39,538 nucleotides of DNA from an uncultured Flavobacteriales bacterium (GTDB lineage Bacteria > Bacteroidota > Bacteroidia > Flavobacteriales_D > Sanyastnellaceae), in the NCBI GenBank assembly GCA_943787435.1, contig CALSMK010000016.1:1-39538 (forward strand), read 5' to 3'. Below are positions 15,746-24,978 of the stretch, in pieces. A program made the translations under genes and the position numbers. Every line of letters begins with the position of its first letter. Within the stretch, counting starts at the first letter, position 1. The notes under the pieces are model-generated. The model worked only from the letters and a program-made list of their open reading frames with translations, ran no database searches and was not told the DNA's origin.

Positions 15746-16549
15746 TCAGGCCTTGGCGGCCGCCTTCAGTTGCTTGGTCACCAACTTCTGGACCTTCTCC
15801 TGCTCTTCGAGGGCCAGATCTTGGTCCACCAAAATGCGACCGCTGTGCTCGTCCACGATGATGCGCTTGCGGGCACCAACGTCGAGAATGCGCTGTGGTG
15901 GAATCTTGATGTAGCTGCCGGCGCTGGCGTCGCGCTCAATCGGCACAACAGCCATTCCGTTTTTGGCGCCACCGCGGATGCGGAGGTAAGCTTGGAGCAA
16001 GCGGTCGTCAATCTTGGCTGACATCGTGCCGCTCATCGTGCTGAGGATTTCTTCCTCGGCGCGGGTCTCGGCAATGATTTCGTCCAATTCGGCTTGCTTG
16101 GTCTTCAGGTCTTCGGCGCGGTTGTCACGCTTGCCCTCGACCTCCGTTAGGATTTCGGACTTCTGCTCAAGCTGAGCTTCCGCCTCGCGGATGCGCTTCT
16201 CGGACAATTGAATCTCCAAGCTCTGGTATTCAATCTCTTTGTTGAGCGACTCGAACTCGCGGTTGTTCCGCACGCTGTTCTGCTGCTCTTCAAAGCGCTT
16301 GATCATGGCTCCGGAGTCAATGATGGACTCTTTGCGGTCATGGATCTTCTGCTTGACGCCTTCCGCCTCTTCTTTGAGGCGCTCTAAACGGGACTGAAGT
16401 CCTGCGAGTTCGTCTTCCAGATCCTCCACTTCAAGGGGGAGTTCTCCCCGAACCACGCGCAAGCGATCGATCCGGCTGTCAATGAGTTGGAGGTTGTAAA
16501 GTGCGCGGAGTTTCTCCTCTGCGCTGGTGGCTTTGGTCTTCTTGGCCAT
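15746..16549 (-). CDS. Coiled-coil 'C4 zinc ribbon' family protein lacking the four cysteines
   Basis: This 267-residue protein has a long coiled coil (~residues 30-185, Glu/Lys/Arg/Leu-rich) followed by the conserved C-terminal region IPPQRILDVGARKRIIVDEH, SGRILVD. The same family elsewhere (DUF164 / C4-type zinc ribbon) has two CxxC pairs here. In this protein the positions read SAGS and DEHS, so no zinc-binding cysteine remains, while the surrounding fold residues are kept. The frame is clean, so this is not a sequencing artefact. It may be a feature of the clade. The start codon overlaps the nif3 stop (TGATG at 16551-16547), a common pairing in Bacteroidota. Function is unknown; relatives are thought to bind nucleic acid or translation factors. 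Confidence 0.85.
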   Translation of the reverse strand: MAKKTKATSAEEKLRALYNLQLIDSRIDRLRVVRGELPLEVEDLEDELAGLQSRLERLKEEAEGVKQKIHDRKESIIDSGAMIKRFEEQQNSVRNNREFESLNKEIEYQSLEIQLSEKRIREAEAQLEQKSEILTEVEGKRDNRAEDLKTKQAELDEIIAETRAEEEILSTMSGTMSAKIDDRLLQAYLRIRGGAKNGMAVVPIERDASAGSYIKIPPQRILDVGARKRIIVDEHSGRILVDQDLALEEQEKVQKLVTKQLKAAAKA

Positions 16550-17655
16550 CAGGATACGTGAATGGGGTTGGTGCGAACTGCCGACAAAAGGACTGCGAAA
16601 TTAGGGAATCCATCTTTGAGGACAGCCATTTGATCCACGAGCCATTCAGAGATGCCTCCTTCGGCCTCTGCATGGCCTATGTCTGCAATGGTCAATCGCC
16701 CCTCTGCGCCGAAGAATTCGTGGTATTTGAAGTCGGACGAAAGAAAGACATCGGCCCCTGCTCGAACTGCGTCTGGAAGCAGAAAACTGCCCGTTCCTCC
16801 GCACAAGGCTACGGTTTGAATCGGCCCTTTTGGCGGAGATGTGTGGCGAATCACCGGAGCACCAAAGGCGGACTTCACGCGATCCACAAACGCCTCCCAA
16901 TTCATGGGCTCTTCGAATTGTCCGATGCCACCGCTCCCTGCTGTGGGGTGGAGGTTGTCCATGGAGATCACATCGTGCGCCACCTCTTCGTAGGGATGAG
17001 CCGACCTCATGGCCGACAAAACACGCCCCACATTCCAGCGTTCAACGGTCATCTCCAATCTGACTTCAGACTCGTGGTGGCGCTGACCGAGGTCACCCAC
17101 GTGCGGATCTGCCCCTTCCAAGGCTCGAAATGTTCCCGTCCCTTCCGAACCGAAGCTGCACTCGTCATAATTCCCAATTTCTCCGGCCCCCGCGGCCAGC
17201 ATCGCGTCTCTCACAGATTCAAGGTCATCCTGAGGCACATAGGTCACCACCTTGCTCAGCGTACCTGACTTGGGCCGCAAGACCCGCATTCCGGTCAAGC
17301 CCAATTTGCGGCACATCATGGCGTTCACCCCATGCGCCACATTGTCAAGGTTGGTGTGAATGGCATACAGCCCCACTCCGGAGCGCAAGGCAGCCATGAT
17401 GGTCCTTTCCACCTGGTCTTTTCCCGTCAACCTTTTCAAAGGCCTAAAAACGAGGGGTGGTGGGACACGATCAAATTGCACCCCCGATCCACAGCTTCGG
17501 CAATCACCTCTTCCGTCACATCCAAAGAGACCAATACTCCGGTCACTTGGGTGTCAGGCTCCCCCACCAGGAGACCGCTGTTGTCGTAATCCTCTTGCAA
17601 CGAGGGGGGGGGCGATGGCCTCTAAAAGGCCCGTGATGTCTGCAATGCGCAACAT
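16549..17655 (-). CDS. Nif3-like dinuclear metal-centre protein with PII-like insert, two frameshifts
   Basis: Members of this family form hexameric toroids with a two-metal site; they are often annotated GTP cyclohydrolase I type 2 or YqfO, but the physiological reaction is unsettled. Seen in order: MLRIADITGLLEAIAPP, then SLQEDYDNSGLLVGEPD, LIVSHHP (metal ligands), AIHTNLDN, the PII-like insert (GTLSKVVTYVP to CSFGSEGTGTF) and the C-terminal TIADIGHAEAEGG with the last His and Glu ligands. The frame changes at a run of nine G (plus strand 17604-17612; eight would restore it) and near 17450 (one C missing after CACCACCCC). Corrected length is about 368 residues. ATG 17655 is chosen by homology. 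The stop overlaps the start of the next gene. Confidence 0.85.
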
Positions 17656-17714
17656 GAAAACAGTTTTTACAGGTGTAGCCTGTGGTTTCCGGGAGGGATG
17701 TGGCAATTTCGCCG

Positions 17715-18848
17715 ATGATGGCCTTACGGACCAACTCCGCCCCCCTTTACCTTGACAAAGGTGCACAACCCCGCAACGTTCTGAAGGACAAATGGTGGTT
17801 TGCCCCTTTGGCTGCCCTTTACAAATTGGGCGTTCGCTTTCGGCATCGCGCCTATGATATGGGGGTTATTCCATCCAAACCTGGGGCGCTGCCCTCGGTG
17901 GTGCTCGGCAATGTCACAGTGGGTGGCACAGGCAAGACGCCCCACCTCAAAGCGTTGCTCCAGCAGCTCATGGACCAAAGCAAGGAAACACGCTGGGCGG
18001 TCTTGTCGAGGGGGTATGGCCGAAAGAGCAAAGGGTTTCTTCGCGTGGACCGAGAGGGCACTCCAGAAGAGTTTGGGGATGAGCCTCTCGAGGTGGCCCG
18101 TCGTTATCCTGGAATCCCAGTATTTGTTTGTGAGGACCGCCTGAATGGGCTGGAGGAAATCGCCAAGACGGGCTTGGCGGACGCGGTCATGCTGGACGAT
18201 GGATTGCAGCACCGTCGATTGCGACCCACAGTGGGCATCATGCTTGTGGACACCACGCAACCTGTGGACCGAGACCACTTCCTTCCCCGCGGACGGTTGA
18301 GGGACTTGCCATCGCGGGTGGCGGAATCCGATGCCGTCATTCTCACCCGTTGCCCTGCACCCATGACCAAGGGAGACCTTCGACTCTGGCGTCACCGCTT
18401 GGGCTTAAAAGCCCATCAGCACCTGCTCCACACGGGCGCTCGGCCCGATGGCCTCAGGGCCATGGCCACCAAGCGCTATGCCGCATGGCCCTCCTCTTGC
18501 GTTGCGGTCTCTGGCATTGCCAACCCCATGCAATTCGAAGATCACCTGTCCAAAAACTGCAAAGTGGCCCAGCATTTTTCCTACGCTGACCACTATGCAT
18601 TTGCAGCTGCAGACCTATCCGAGTGGAAGGCTGCGCTGCAAGCGACCCCTGCGTCAGGGGTGAAGCCCGAAGCCATCATCACCACCGAAAAGGACGCCGA
18701 GCGCATTCGGCCATTGGCCGAGGCAGCCGAGCTTCCGATTTTGGTGGTGGGCCTCCAGATTCAGTGGTGGGATGAAGAAGCCCTCTCCGACCTGTTCACT
18801 ACCCTAAAAAACCGAGTTGAAGCGTCTTCATCTGACTCGGATATTTGA
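17715..18848 (+). CDS. lpxK: Tetraacyldisaccharide 4'-kinase (lipid A synthesis)
   Basis: LpxK phosphorylates the 4' position of the tetraacyl-disaccharide to give lipid IVA at the inner-membrane face. Visible features are the N-terminal membrane-associated helix region (WWFAPLAALYKLGVRFRHRA), the Walker A motif GNVTVGGTGKTP, LSRGYGRKSKG, GDEPLEVARRYPG, the signature DDGLQHRRLRPTVGIMLVD and the C-terminal TTEKDAERI. Length is 377 residues from ATG 17715 (ATG 17718 follows directly); the GTG at 17682 adds residues without resemblance. The gene is divergent from nif3 and is followed after 3 bases by the TlpA-like gene, then lpxH. The frame is intact. Confidence 0.94.
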   Translation: MMALRTNSAPLYLDKGAQPRNVLKDKWWFAPLAALYKLGVRFRHRAYDMGVIPSKPGALPSVVLGNVTVGGTGKTPHLKALLQQLMDQSKETRWAVLSRGYGRKSKGFLRVDREGTPEEFGDEPLEVARRYPGIPVFVCEDRLNGLEEIAKTGLADAVMLDDGLQHRRLRPTVGIMLVDTTQPVDRDHFLPRGRLRDLPSRVAESDAVILTRCPAPMTKGDLRLWRHRLGLKAHQHLLHTGARPDGLRAMATKRYAAWPSSCVAVSGIANPMQFEDHLSKNCKVAQHFSYADHYAFAAADLSEWKAALQATPASGVKPEAIITTEKDAERIRPLAEAAELPILVVGLQIQWWDEEALSDLFTTLKNRVEASSSDSDI

Positions 18849-18851
18849 ACC

Positions 18852-20000
18852 ATGAGAAGCCCTTACTCCTTTTTGCTTTCCGTTGCCCTTCCTTGCTTCA
18901 TTCTGGCCAGCTGCAATGTTGGTGGCGGATCCCCACTGAGCGGAAAACTCCAAGGTGCAGAAGAGGCCTCCATCACCGTGGCCAGCCTGGGCCCCAGCGG
19001 CTACACTCCCTTTGACACGGCTCAAGCCGATGCGGAAGGACGGTTCACATTTGATCCTGACGCTTTCGCAGGATTGGCCTTGGATGTCTACCAAGTCAAG
19101 GTGGGAGAGCGCATGTTTTACATCATTGCTGACTCGCTCTCCAACATCGAGGTGAATGGCACCTTGCCTGACATCAAGGGCTTGGCGACAGACCTGGACA
19201 TGACAGGCGACGCATGGTCTTCGAATTTTGCGGGATTCATCCGGGAAACGGCCACAATCAATGACAGCCTACAGGTCTGGAAGCTTCGTACAGCAGATCG
19301 AACCCTGACCGATGATGAGCGCAATGCGGCCAAAACCGAATTCAACGCGGGCCGCGACTTGCTCATGGAAACGGCACGACGCACGGTGAGGGAGCACAAA
19401 AACGACCCTGTTGGATTGATGGCCATCGAGTATTTGGACCTCTCCGCGGACCGGGCATTGGCCCAGCAAGCCTTGGACAGCACCAGAACGCTGATGGGGC
19501 ATAGCGCAGCGCACAAAAACCTGTCTCGACGCTTGGCGAAGCAACAAAAACCCCGCACACAGCAGCGCCGAAACGGACTGATTCAGACCGGAATGGCCAT
19601 GCCCGACATTGCCTTAAATGACCCCAATGGAAAGGAACGCGCCCTCTCAGATTTGCGGGGAAAGGTTGTCCTTGTAGACTTCTGGGCCAGTTGGTGCGGC
19701 CCCTGCCGAAGAGAGAACCCCAACGTGGTTCGCGCCTACAACGAGTACAAAGACCGCGGCTTTGAGGTCTTCAGCGTATCCCTAGACAATACCACTGAAA
19801 AGTGGCAACGGGCCATTGAACAAGACGGACTGATTTGGCCCAACCACATTAGCGACCTCAAAGGCTGGAACAGCATCGTGACCGACATCTACGGCATCAG
19901 CAGCATTCCCCATGCCATCTTGATTGATCAGCAAGGCACCGTTGTGGCCACCCACTTGCGCGGGTCGCAATTGGAATCTGCCCTCGAAAAGTTGCTCTGA
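18852..20000 (+). CDS. TlpA-like thioredoxin-fold lipoprotein
   Basis: This 382-residue protein has a lipoprotein signal (Cys22 in FILASCNVGG), an N-terminal beta-rich region (~25-110) resembling the DUF4369 domain that often precedes thioredoxins in Bacteroidota, a helical middle (~120-240) and a C-terminal thioredoxin/AhpC-TSA domain (~250-382). The redox motif is WASWCGPCRRENPNVV, and the cis-proline loop is GISSIPHAILID. It probably reduces or maintains disulfides of envelope proteins; resA/tlpA-like proteins in cytochrome maturation are relatives, but the target here is unknown. Its position between lpxK and lpxH suggests one transcript. The frame is intact. Confidence 0.88.
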   Translation: MRSPYSFLLSVALPCFILASCNVGGGSPLSGKLQGAEEASITVASLGPSGYTPFDTAQADAEGRFTFDPDAFAGLALDVYQVKVGERMFYIIADSLSNIEVNGTLPDIKGLATDLDMTGDAWSSNFAGFIRETATINDSLQVWKLRTADRTLTDDERNAAKTEFNAGRDLLMETARRTVREHKNDPVGLMAIEYLDLSADRALAQQALDSTRTLMGHSAAHKNLSRRLAKQQKPRTQQRRNGLIQTGMAMPDIALNDPNGKERALSDLRGKVVLVDFWASWCGPCRRENPNVVRAYNEYKDRGFEVFSVSLDNTTEKWQRAIEQDGLIWPNHISDLKGWNSIVTDIYGISSIPHAILIDQQGTVVATHLRGSQLESALEKLL

Positions 20001-20011
20001 CCCCATCCACC

Positions 20012-20764
20012 TTGGCCCTCCACTTCGCCTCCGACCTCCATTTGGGGACCCCCGATGCCCAGAGCTCGAGGGAGAGAGAACGCGTTTTTTTGACTTGGCT
20101 CGAAGAAGTGGGCAGCCAGGGAGACGGTCTGCATCTGGTTGGTGACGTGCTGGACTTCTGGTTCGAATGGAAACACGTGGTTCCCAAAGGAGCCGTTCGT
20201 TTGATGGGGAAATTGGCCGAATTGGTGGACGGCGGACTCGAGGTGCATTGGCATTTGGGCAACCACGACATGTGGACCCGAGGCTACTTGGCCGATGAAC
20301 TGGGGGTGCAGGTTCATTCAGACCCCATTGTGGTGGAGCACGAAGGCTTTCGATGCTTGGTTGGACATGGAGATGGTCTGGGACCCGGAGACCGCAAATA
20401 CAAGGCCCTGAAGCGCGTCTTTCGCAATCCGGTAGCCCGATGGGCCTTTTCGAGGCTTCACCCCAACCTCGCATTCGCTGTGGGCTCAAGACTGAGCCGC
20501 GACAGCCGCCAAGCAGGCGCCACCTCAGAGGCGACCTATGGCGGTCCTGAAGGCGAATGGCTGTATCACCATTGTCAAGAGACCTTGGCCAAAGAAGCGT
20601 TTGACGCTTTCATTTTTGGACACCGGCATTTGCCCCTCGACTTGGAAGTGAAGACCGCCGACGGCCAGCGCACGGCCCGTTATTTGAATTGCGGAGACTG
20701 GCTGCACCACCGAACGTACGTCACCTTGGACCACCAAGGTCCTGCCCTGCATCGTTGGGATTGA
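20012..20764 (+). CDS. lpxH: UDP-2,3-diacylglucosamine diphosphatase (LpxH-type)
   Basis: This calcineurin-like metallophosphoesterase splits UDP-2,3-diacylglucosamine into lipid X and UMP in lipid A synthesis. All family motifs are visible: FASDLHLG (DxH), GDVLDFWFEW, HLGNHDMW, LVGHGDGLGPGDRKYKALKR and FGHRHLPLDLE. It is 250 residues, in the usual range. No ATG is available upstream of FASDLHLG, so translation probably starts at TTG 20012, 11 bases after the TlpA-like stop. Together with lpxK it places two lipid A steps in one short cluster. The frame is intact. Confidence 0.92.
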   Translation: MALHFASDLHLGTPDAQSSRERERVFLTWLEEVGSQGDGLHLVGDVLDFWFEWKHVVPKGAVRLMGKLAELVDGGLEVHWHLGNHDMWTRGYLADELGVQVHSDPIVVEHEGFRCLVGHGDGLGPGDRKYKALKRVFRNPVARWAFSRLHPNLAFAVGSRLSRDSRQAGATSEATYGGPEGEWLYHHCQETLAKEAFDAFIFGHRHLPLDLEVKTADGQRTARYLNCGDWLHHRTYVTLDHQGPALHRWD

Positions 20765-20831
20765 GCCGGAAGGACTCAAAAGAGATCCAATCAGAAGAGC
20801 AGGGCCCAAAGGGAATGGCCCCAAAGAGAAA

Positions 20832-20861
20832 CCGCCGCTTCCCCATCAGGAAAAGCGGCGG
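20832..20861 (-). terminator. Terminator between lpxH and the T9SS propeller gene
   Basis: Arms CCGCCGCTT (20832-20840) and AAGCGGCGG (20853-20861) form a 9-bp GC-rich stem with a 12-base loop. On the minus strand it is followed by TTTCTCTTT, so it probably ends the transcript of the gene at 20885-23968. It may also slow the converging lpxH transcript. Confidence 0.7.
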
Positions 20862-20884
20862 CTTCCAATCGTTCCTATATCGAA

Positions 20885-23800
20885 TCAGCGAACGATCACA
20901 CGGGCCGTTTCGCTGTGGCCATTCTCCATGGCAGTCACGAGGTAGATGCCTGGCGCCAAATCGGCCACCGACAACCTCACCTGTCCGCCAATGGTCGCCT
21001 GCCGCGACACCGTGCGAACCGGACGTCCATTCACATCGAACAAGGTCAATTCTGGCTGAATCCAACCTTCACCCAACTTCACTGTGATGTCGGCTCCTTC
21101 TGCCGGGTTTGGATAAACCAGCAGATTGCGCTGGTCCACCGCATCATCGAAGGTCAACTCATCCTGACCGAGGTAAGTGTCGCTCCTGAAGATGCCACGT
21201 CCGTGGGTTCCCGCATAAATCGCTCCGTTGTTGGTCACGTTGGACCAAGTGGTGGGCATGTGCCACTGCTGCTCCATGCTGAACACTGGAGAGGCAATGT
21301 CATCGACATTGGCCACCATGCCCAAGTTCTCAACCGTCCAGTCGCTGCCTCCATTGGTGGTGGCCCAGACACCATGCTCGGTGCCCACCAAAATGGTGCT
21401 CCCGGTGGGGTCGCTTTGATCAATCACCGCGTCGTACACGGGCATTTTGCTCAAATCGTTGTTGCTGGCAAACCAAATGTTGCTCCAAGATGGGGTGTCG
21501 TCCAACGCATTGAACGTCTCCTGCACCTTTCCGCCTGACACGTTTCCGTATCCACCGACGGTCACCACCACGTGGTTCGGGTCATTGGAGTCCACAGCCA
21601 CACCTGTCACCACAGCGCCTGTGGCCATGATCTGAGTGCGGGTTACACCTTCAGGCACGTCGCATGACCCATCGTGATCCCAGACATTGTTCAACCCGCT
21701 GAATCGATACACCTTGGCATCCCAACCCGAAACGAAAATGTGGTTGCCTGCCTCGGGATGGTCTCCCACCGCAAACTCGATGGACTTGGTTCCAGAACCG
21801 GCTGGCGCGTTTCCGAGGAAGAACCAACGGGGCTGGGTGTTGAAGTTCAGTCCGTTTCGGGTCATCCAAACCCCATTTCCGCTGTTGAATCCAATCACGG
21901 TCATGGACGTGTAGGGGTCCTTAACATCAATGGATTCGTGAACGTCGTAGAGGGTGTCGGCGGCATAGTGCCAGGTGGTGTCACACACGGTGACCAATGA
22001 AGTGTCTCCTTCCTCGATGACCTCCACATCGTTGCAATCGTAGAGGACAGTCAAATCTTGATCGTCCAACCAAGGGTATTCGGTGTTTTCCACCGGACCC
22101 TCTTCGGAGAGGATTTCGGGGCGAATCAACTGGTCCCAGTAGCGAAGGGGAGCCTCGAGTGTGTATTCGAAGGGACGGTTCAAGTTGGCCGTCTCCATAT
22201 TGAACGTGCTGTCTTCTACAGTCTCATCGAACGGATTCACCAAAGGCACTGTCATGCCGCTGTTCTCGTCGTTGAAGTTCTCGTAGAGGTTCATGCAGGT
22301 GTAGAACCCACCGATGTTGCCTTCATCATCCAAGATGTCGACGAGGCAATTGTCGTAGAAGGAACCAGCCTGGGTGAAGGGCGAACCCTGCACGTAAAAT
22401 CCGCGACCGAGGTTTCCGTTCTGCGATGTGGCAAAGAATGGAATGCCCTCCTGCAAGTCTGTGGCTTGGCTCATGGCGCAATCAAAACCGTCGCCGCCAA
22501 ACACGTCTGCGGCATCCATGTCATTGAAGAAGCTGCCATTGGCGGGAATCAAAGACGTTCCGTTGTCTTGGGCACCTCCAATCACTTCTGAAGTGGGTCC
22601 GTAGGCCATGCCATAGAACTGGGTCAACTGCAGACCTCTGTTGCACGCTTGGTAAGTCTCTCCGCCATCTTCACTCCGGAAAATGCCGCCGTCCGTGGCC
22701 ACATACATCATGCCCGCTGGGGTGAACATCACCTCGTGAACGTCGGCATGGATGTAGTAGGGGTTGCCTGCGCCTCCACCCATGGAAGCGGCTTGTTCTG
22801 CCTGGTACGAGGGACCGCAGCGCCAGAAAGCCTGACCACCCACGTAAGCGATGCCGGGATCTCCCTTCTTCACGCCGAGGGCCAAATCGTAACGGGCCTG
22901 GTTGTTGGTGGGGCAGATGTCATAGCCCTCCACTCCTGCTGGCCAGATTTCGTCCCAAGTCACACCGCCATCGGCTGAATGGTAAACACCACCGAATGTG
23001 CTTCCGGAAGTGGCACGAAGGGCAAATGCACTTTGGGCGTCGTCTGGGCTGATGGCGACACGGCAACGTCCGAAGCCCTGGGGAACCACAGGATCGTTGG
23101 GACTGCCCGACACCGTCTCCACAGAGCTAAAGTCTGTGGTGCGGTACACGCGGCCGTTTGAACTGGTCAGCAACATGTAGCTGCCGTCAAAGGCGATTTC
23201 AATGTCTTGGATGGCTGTGGTCCCTGAGATGCCACTGAGGGTGTTTTCGGTCACCACGCCGTTCTCGAAGTAACCCACACCTTGGATGCCGCCGTACCAA
23301 ACACGAGAGGCCACGCTGGGGTCAGCCACCAAAGCATCGGTTGCGCTCCAATCTCCACCTTGGAACAAACCTGGGTCCGTTCCTTCGACACGGGTCCACG
23401 TGGCGCATCCGTCGGTAGAGCGGTAAACACCATCTCCACGGAAACCTGAACCGCCTACGCCACTGACTCCGTCGAACTGGGTGCCTGTACCTACGTATAT
23501 GTCACCGTTGCCAGCCATCGCAATGGAGGCCACCATGGCGGATGGAAAGCTGGAAATGCGCTCCCAATTGTCGCCCTTGTTCCAAGACCTCCAAAGTCCA
23601 CCGCTGACGCCACCTGTGATCAGTTGAAGTTCATTGACCGCAAGAATGCAGCGGGTACGTCCGCCCACATTGTCGGGACCCATGGGGTTCCAGTAATGCT
23701 CATTGGAAGAACGGCTGCTGGATTGAACAGCGGCAATTTGACGGGTCCGTTCTCCAAGTTGGCGAAGGCCGTCGTGGTTCATTTCTCCGGTTTCCACATC

Positions 23801-23968
23801 GCTTCGCAATTCCATCAGAACTTGGGCCATGCCTGTGGCATCGGCGGTCGGCTCCGCTTGCTCAAAGCCACGTGGGGCGTAGTGGGCACTCTCGTTGCTG
23901 TCCAACTGGACATAGGCCAAAATGCTGGCAAACCCAGCGAGGGCCGAAAGGAAGGCAATCTTCTTCAT
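20885..23968 (-). CDS. Large secreted BNR/sialidase-like beta-propeller protein with T9SS type A domain
   Basis: This 1027-residue protein has a signal peptide (MKKIAFLSALAGFASILAYV), a helical pro-region to ~85, and propeller repeats of the BNR/Ycf48 type: GPDNVGGRTRCILAV, ITGGVSGGLWRSWNKGDNWE, YVGTGTQFDGVS, GDGVYRSTDGCATWTRVEG, GVYHSADGGVTWDEIWPAG, YVATDGGIFRSEDGGETYQA and VGTEHGVWATTNGGSDW. An acidic section (~580-720; PEILSEEGPVENTEYPW, EVIEEGDTSLV) interrupts the repeats. The sorting domain is at ~950-1027 (NLLVYPNPAEGADITVKLGE ... TARVIVR). Related proteins are surface-exposed or released, and many lack sialidase catalytic residues, so no enzyme activity is claimed. The frame is intact over 3 kb. 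Confidence 0.87.
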   Translation of the reverse strand: MKKIAFLSALAGFASILAYVQLDSNESAHYAPRGFEQAEPTADATGMAQVLMELRSDVETGEMNHDGLRQLGERTRQIAAVQSSSRSSNEHYWNPMGPDNVGGRTRCILAVNELQLITGGVSGGLWRSWNKGDNWERISSFPSAMVASIAMAGNGDIYVGTGTQFDGVSGVGGSGFRGDGVYRSTDGCATWTRVEGTDPGLFQGGDWSATDALVADPSVASRVWYGGIQGVGYFENGVVTENTLSGISGTTAIQDIEIAFDGSYMLLTSSNGRVYRTTDFSSVETVSGSPNDPVVPQGFGRCRVAISPDDAQSAFALRATSGSTFGGVYHSADGGVTWDEIWPAGVEGYDICPTNNQARYDLALGVKKGDPGIAYVGGQAFWRCGPSYQAEQAASMGGGAGNPYYIHADVHEVMFTPAGMMYVATDGGIFRSEDGGETYQACNRGLQLTQFYGMAYGPTSEVIGGAQDNGTSLIPANGSFFNDMDAADVFGGDGFDCAMSQATDLQEGIPFFATSQNGNLGRGFYVQGSPFTQAGSFYDNCLVDILDDEGNIGGFYTCMNLYENFNDENSGMTVPLVNPFDETVEDSTFNMETANLNRPFEYTLEAPLRYWDQLIRPEILSEEGPVENTEYPWLDDQDLTVLYDCNDVEVIEEGDTSLVTVCDTTWHYAADTLYDVHESIDVKDPYTSMTVIGFNSGNGVWMTRNGLNFNTQPRWFFLGNAPAGSGTKSIEFAVGDHPEAGNHIFVSGWDAKVYRFSGLNNVWDHDGSCDVPEGVTRTQIMATGAVVTGVAVDSNDPNHVVVTVGGYGNVSGGKVQETFNALDDTPSWSNIWFASNNDLSKMPVYDAVIDQSDPTGSTILVGTEHGVWATTNGGSDWTVENLGMVANVDDIASPVFSMEQQWHMPTTWSNVTNNGAIYAGTHGRGIFRSDTYLGQDELTFDDAVDQRNLLVYPNPAEGADITVKLGEGWIQPELTLFDVNGRPVRTVSRQATIGGQVRLSVADLAPGIYLVTAMENGHSETARVIVR

Positions 23969-24090
23969 TGTAAATCTGTTCCCGTTCGTAGGAGGGCGGA
24001 ATTTAAGGAAGGAACCTCACCTAACACCAATCGGTTCTGCGAACAGGTACACTGCATGGTGCAAGGGGCATGAACCCCACGCTGAAGCCC

Positions 24091-24978
24091 TTAGACAACG
24101 TGCTTTTCGGCGTGGTAGCTCGAACGCACCAAAGGACCACTCTCCACAAACATGAAGCCCATTTCAAGGCCTTCTTGCCGGAGCGTTTCGAACGTATCCG
24201 GGTGCACAAACTCCGCAACGGGCAGATGTTTTGGTGTGGGCTGCAGGTATTGGCCCAATGTCAGCACTTGACAGTCCACCGACCGCAAGTCCTCCATGGT
24301 TTCCCTGACTTCCTGAACCGTTTCTCCCAAACCGAGCATGACCCCGCTTTTGGTCCGAATCCCTGCTTTTCTCAGGCGCATCAGAACCTCCAAACTCCGG
24401 TCATATTTGGCTTGAATCCGAACTTCCTTGGTCAATCTGCGGACCGTCTCCAAGTTGTGGCTCACCACTTCCGGGGCCACGTTGATGACCTTCTGCAGAT
24501 TTTCCCATTTGCCAGCAAAGTCAGGAATCAATGTCTCCATGGTCGTCCCTGGACTCTGCTGACGGATGGCCCGAACCGTTTGTGCCCAAATTTCCGCTCC
24601 GCCATCGGCGAGGTCATCTCGGTCCACTGACGTGATCACGGCATGCTTCACCTCCATCAGCTTCACGCTGTTGGCCACTCGGCCCGGCTCAAACACATCC
24701 ACCTCCTCGGGGCGACCAGTCGACACATTGCAAAACCCGCAAGAGCGCGTGCACACATTTCCCAGAATCATGAAGGTCGCAGTGCCCTCACCCCAGCATT
24801 CTCCCATGTTGGGGCAATTTCCGCTCTCGCAAATGGTGTGCAGCTTGTGCTCGCTCACCAAGCCGCGGACCTTTCGGTACGCCTCTCCAGTGGGCAACTT
24901 CACCTTTAACCATGGCGGTTTGGTGCGCCGAGGGCGGGAATTTCCGTCCGCTTCAGGGGTCGGGGGGGCCTGTGTCAT
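24091..24978 (-). CDS. lipA: Lipoyl synthase
   Basis: This radical-SAM enzyme inserts two sulfurs into protein-bound octanoyl groups to form lipoyl cofactors. It has the auxiliary-cluster motif [12 protein letters not shown], the radical-SAM motif CTRSCGFC, the SAM-site segment [35 protein letters not shown] and the C-terminal RSSYHAE carrying the conserved serine ligand of the auxiliary cluster. Length is 295 residues from ATG 24978 ([12 protein letters not shown]). The start overlaps the stop of the upstream gene (ATGA at 24978-24975), so the two are translationally coupled. The frame is intact. Confidence 0.97.
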   Translation of the reverse strand: MTQAPPTPEADGNSRPRRTKPPWLKVKLPTGEAYRKVRGLVSEHKLHTICESGNCPNMGECWGEGTATFMILGNVCTRSCGFCNVSTGRPEEVDVFEPGRVANSVKLMEVKHAVITSVDRDDLADGGAEIWAQTVRAIRQQSPGTTMETLIPDFAGKWENLQKVINVAPEVVSHNLETVRRLTKEVRIQAKYDRSLEVLMRLRKAGIRTKSGVMLGLGETVQEVRETMEDLRSVDCQVLTLGQYLQPTPKHLPVAEFVHPDTFETLRQEGLEMGFMFVESGPLVRSSYHAEKHVV

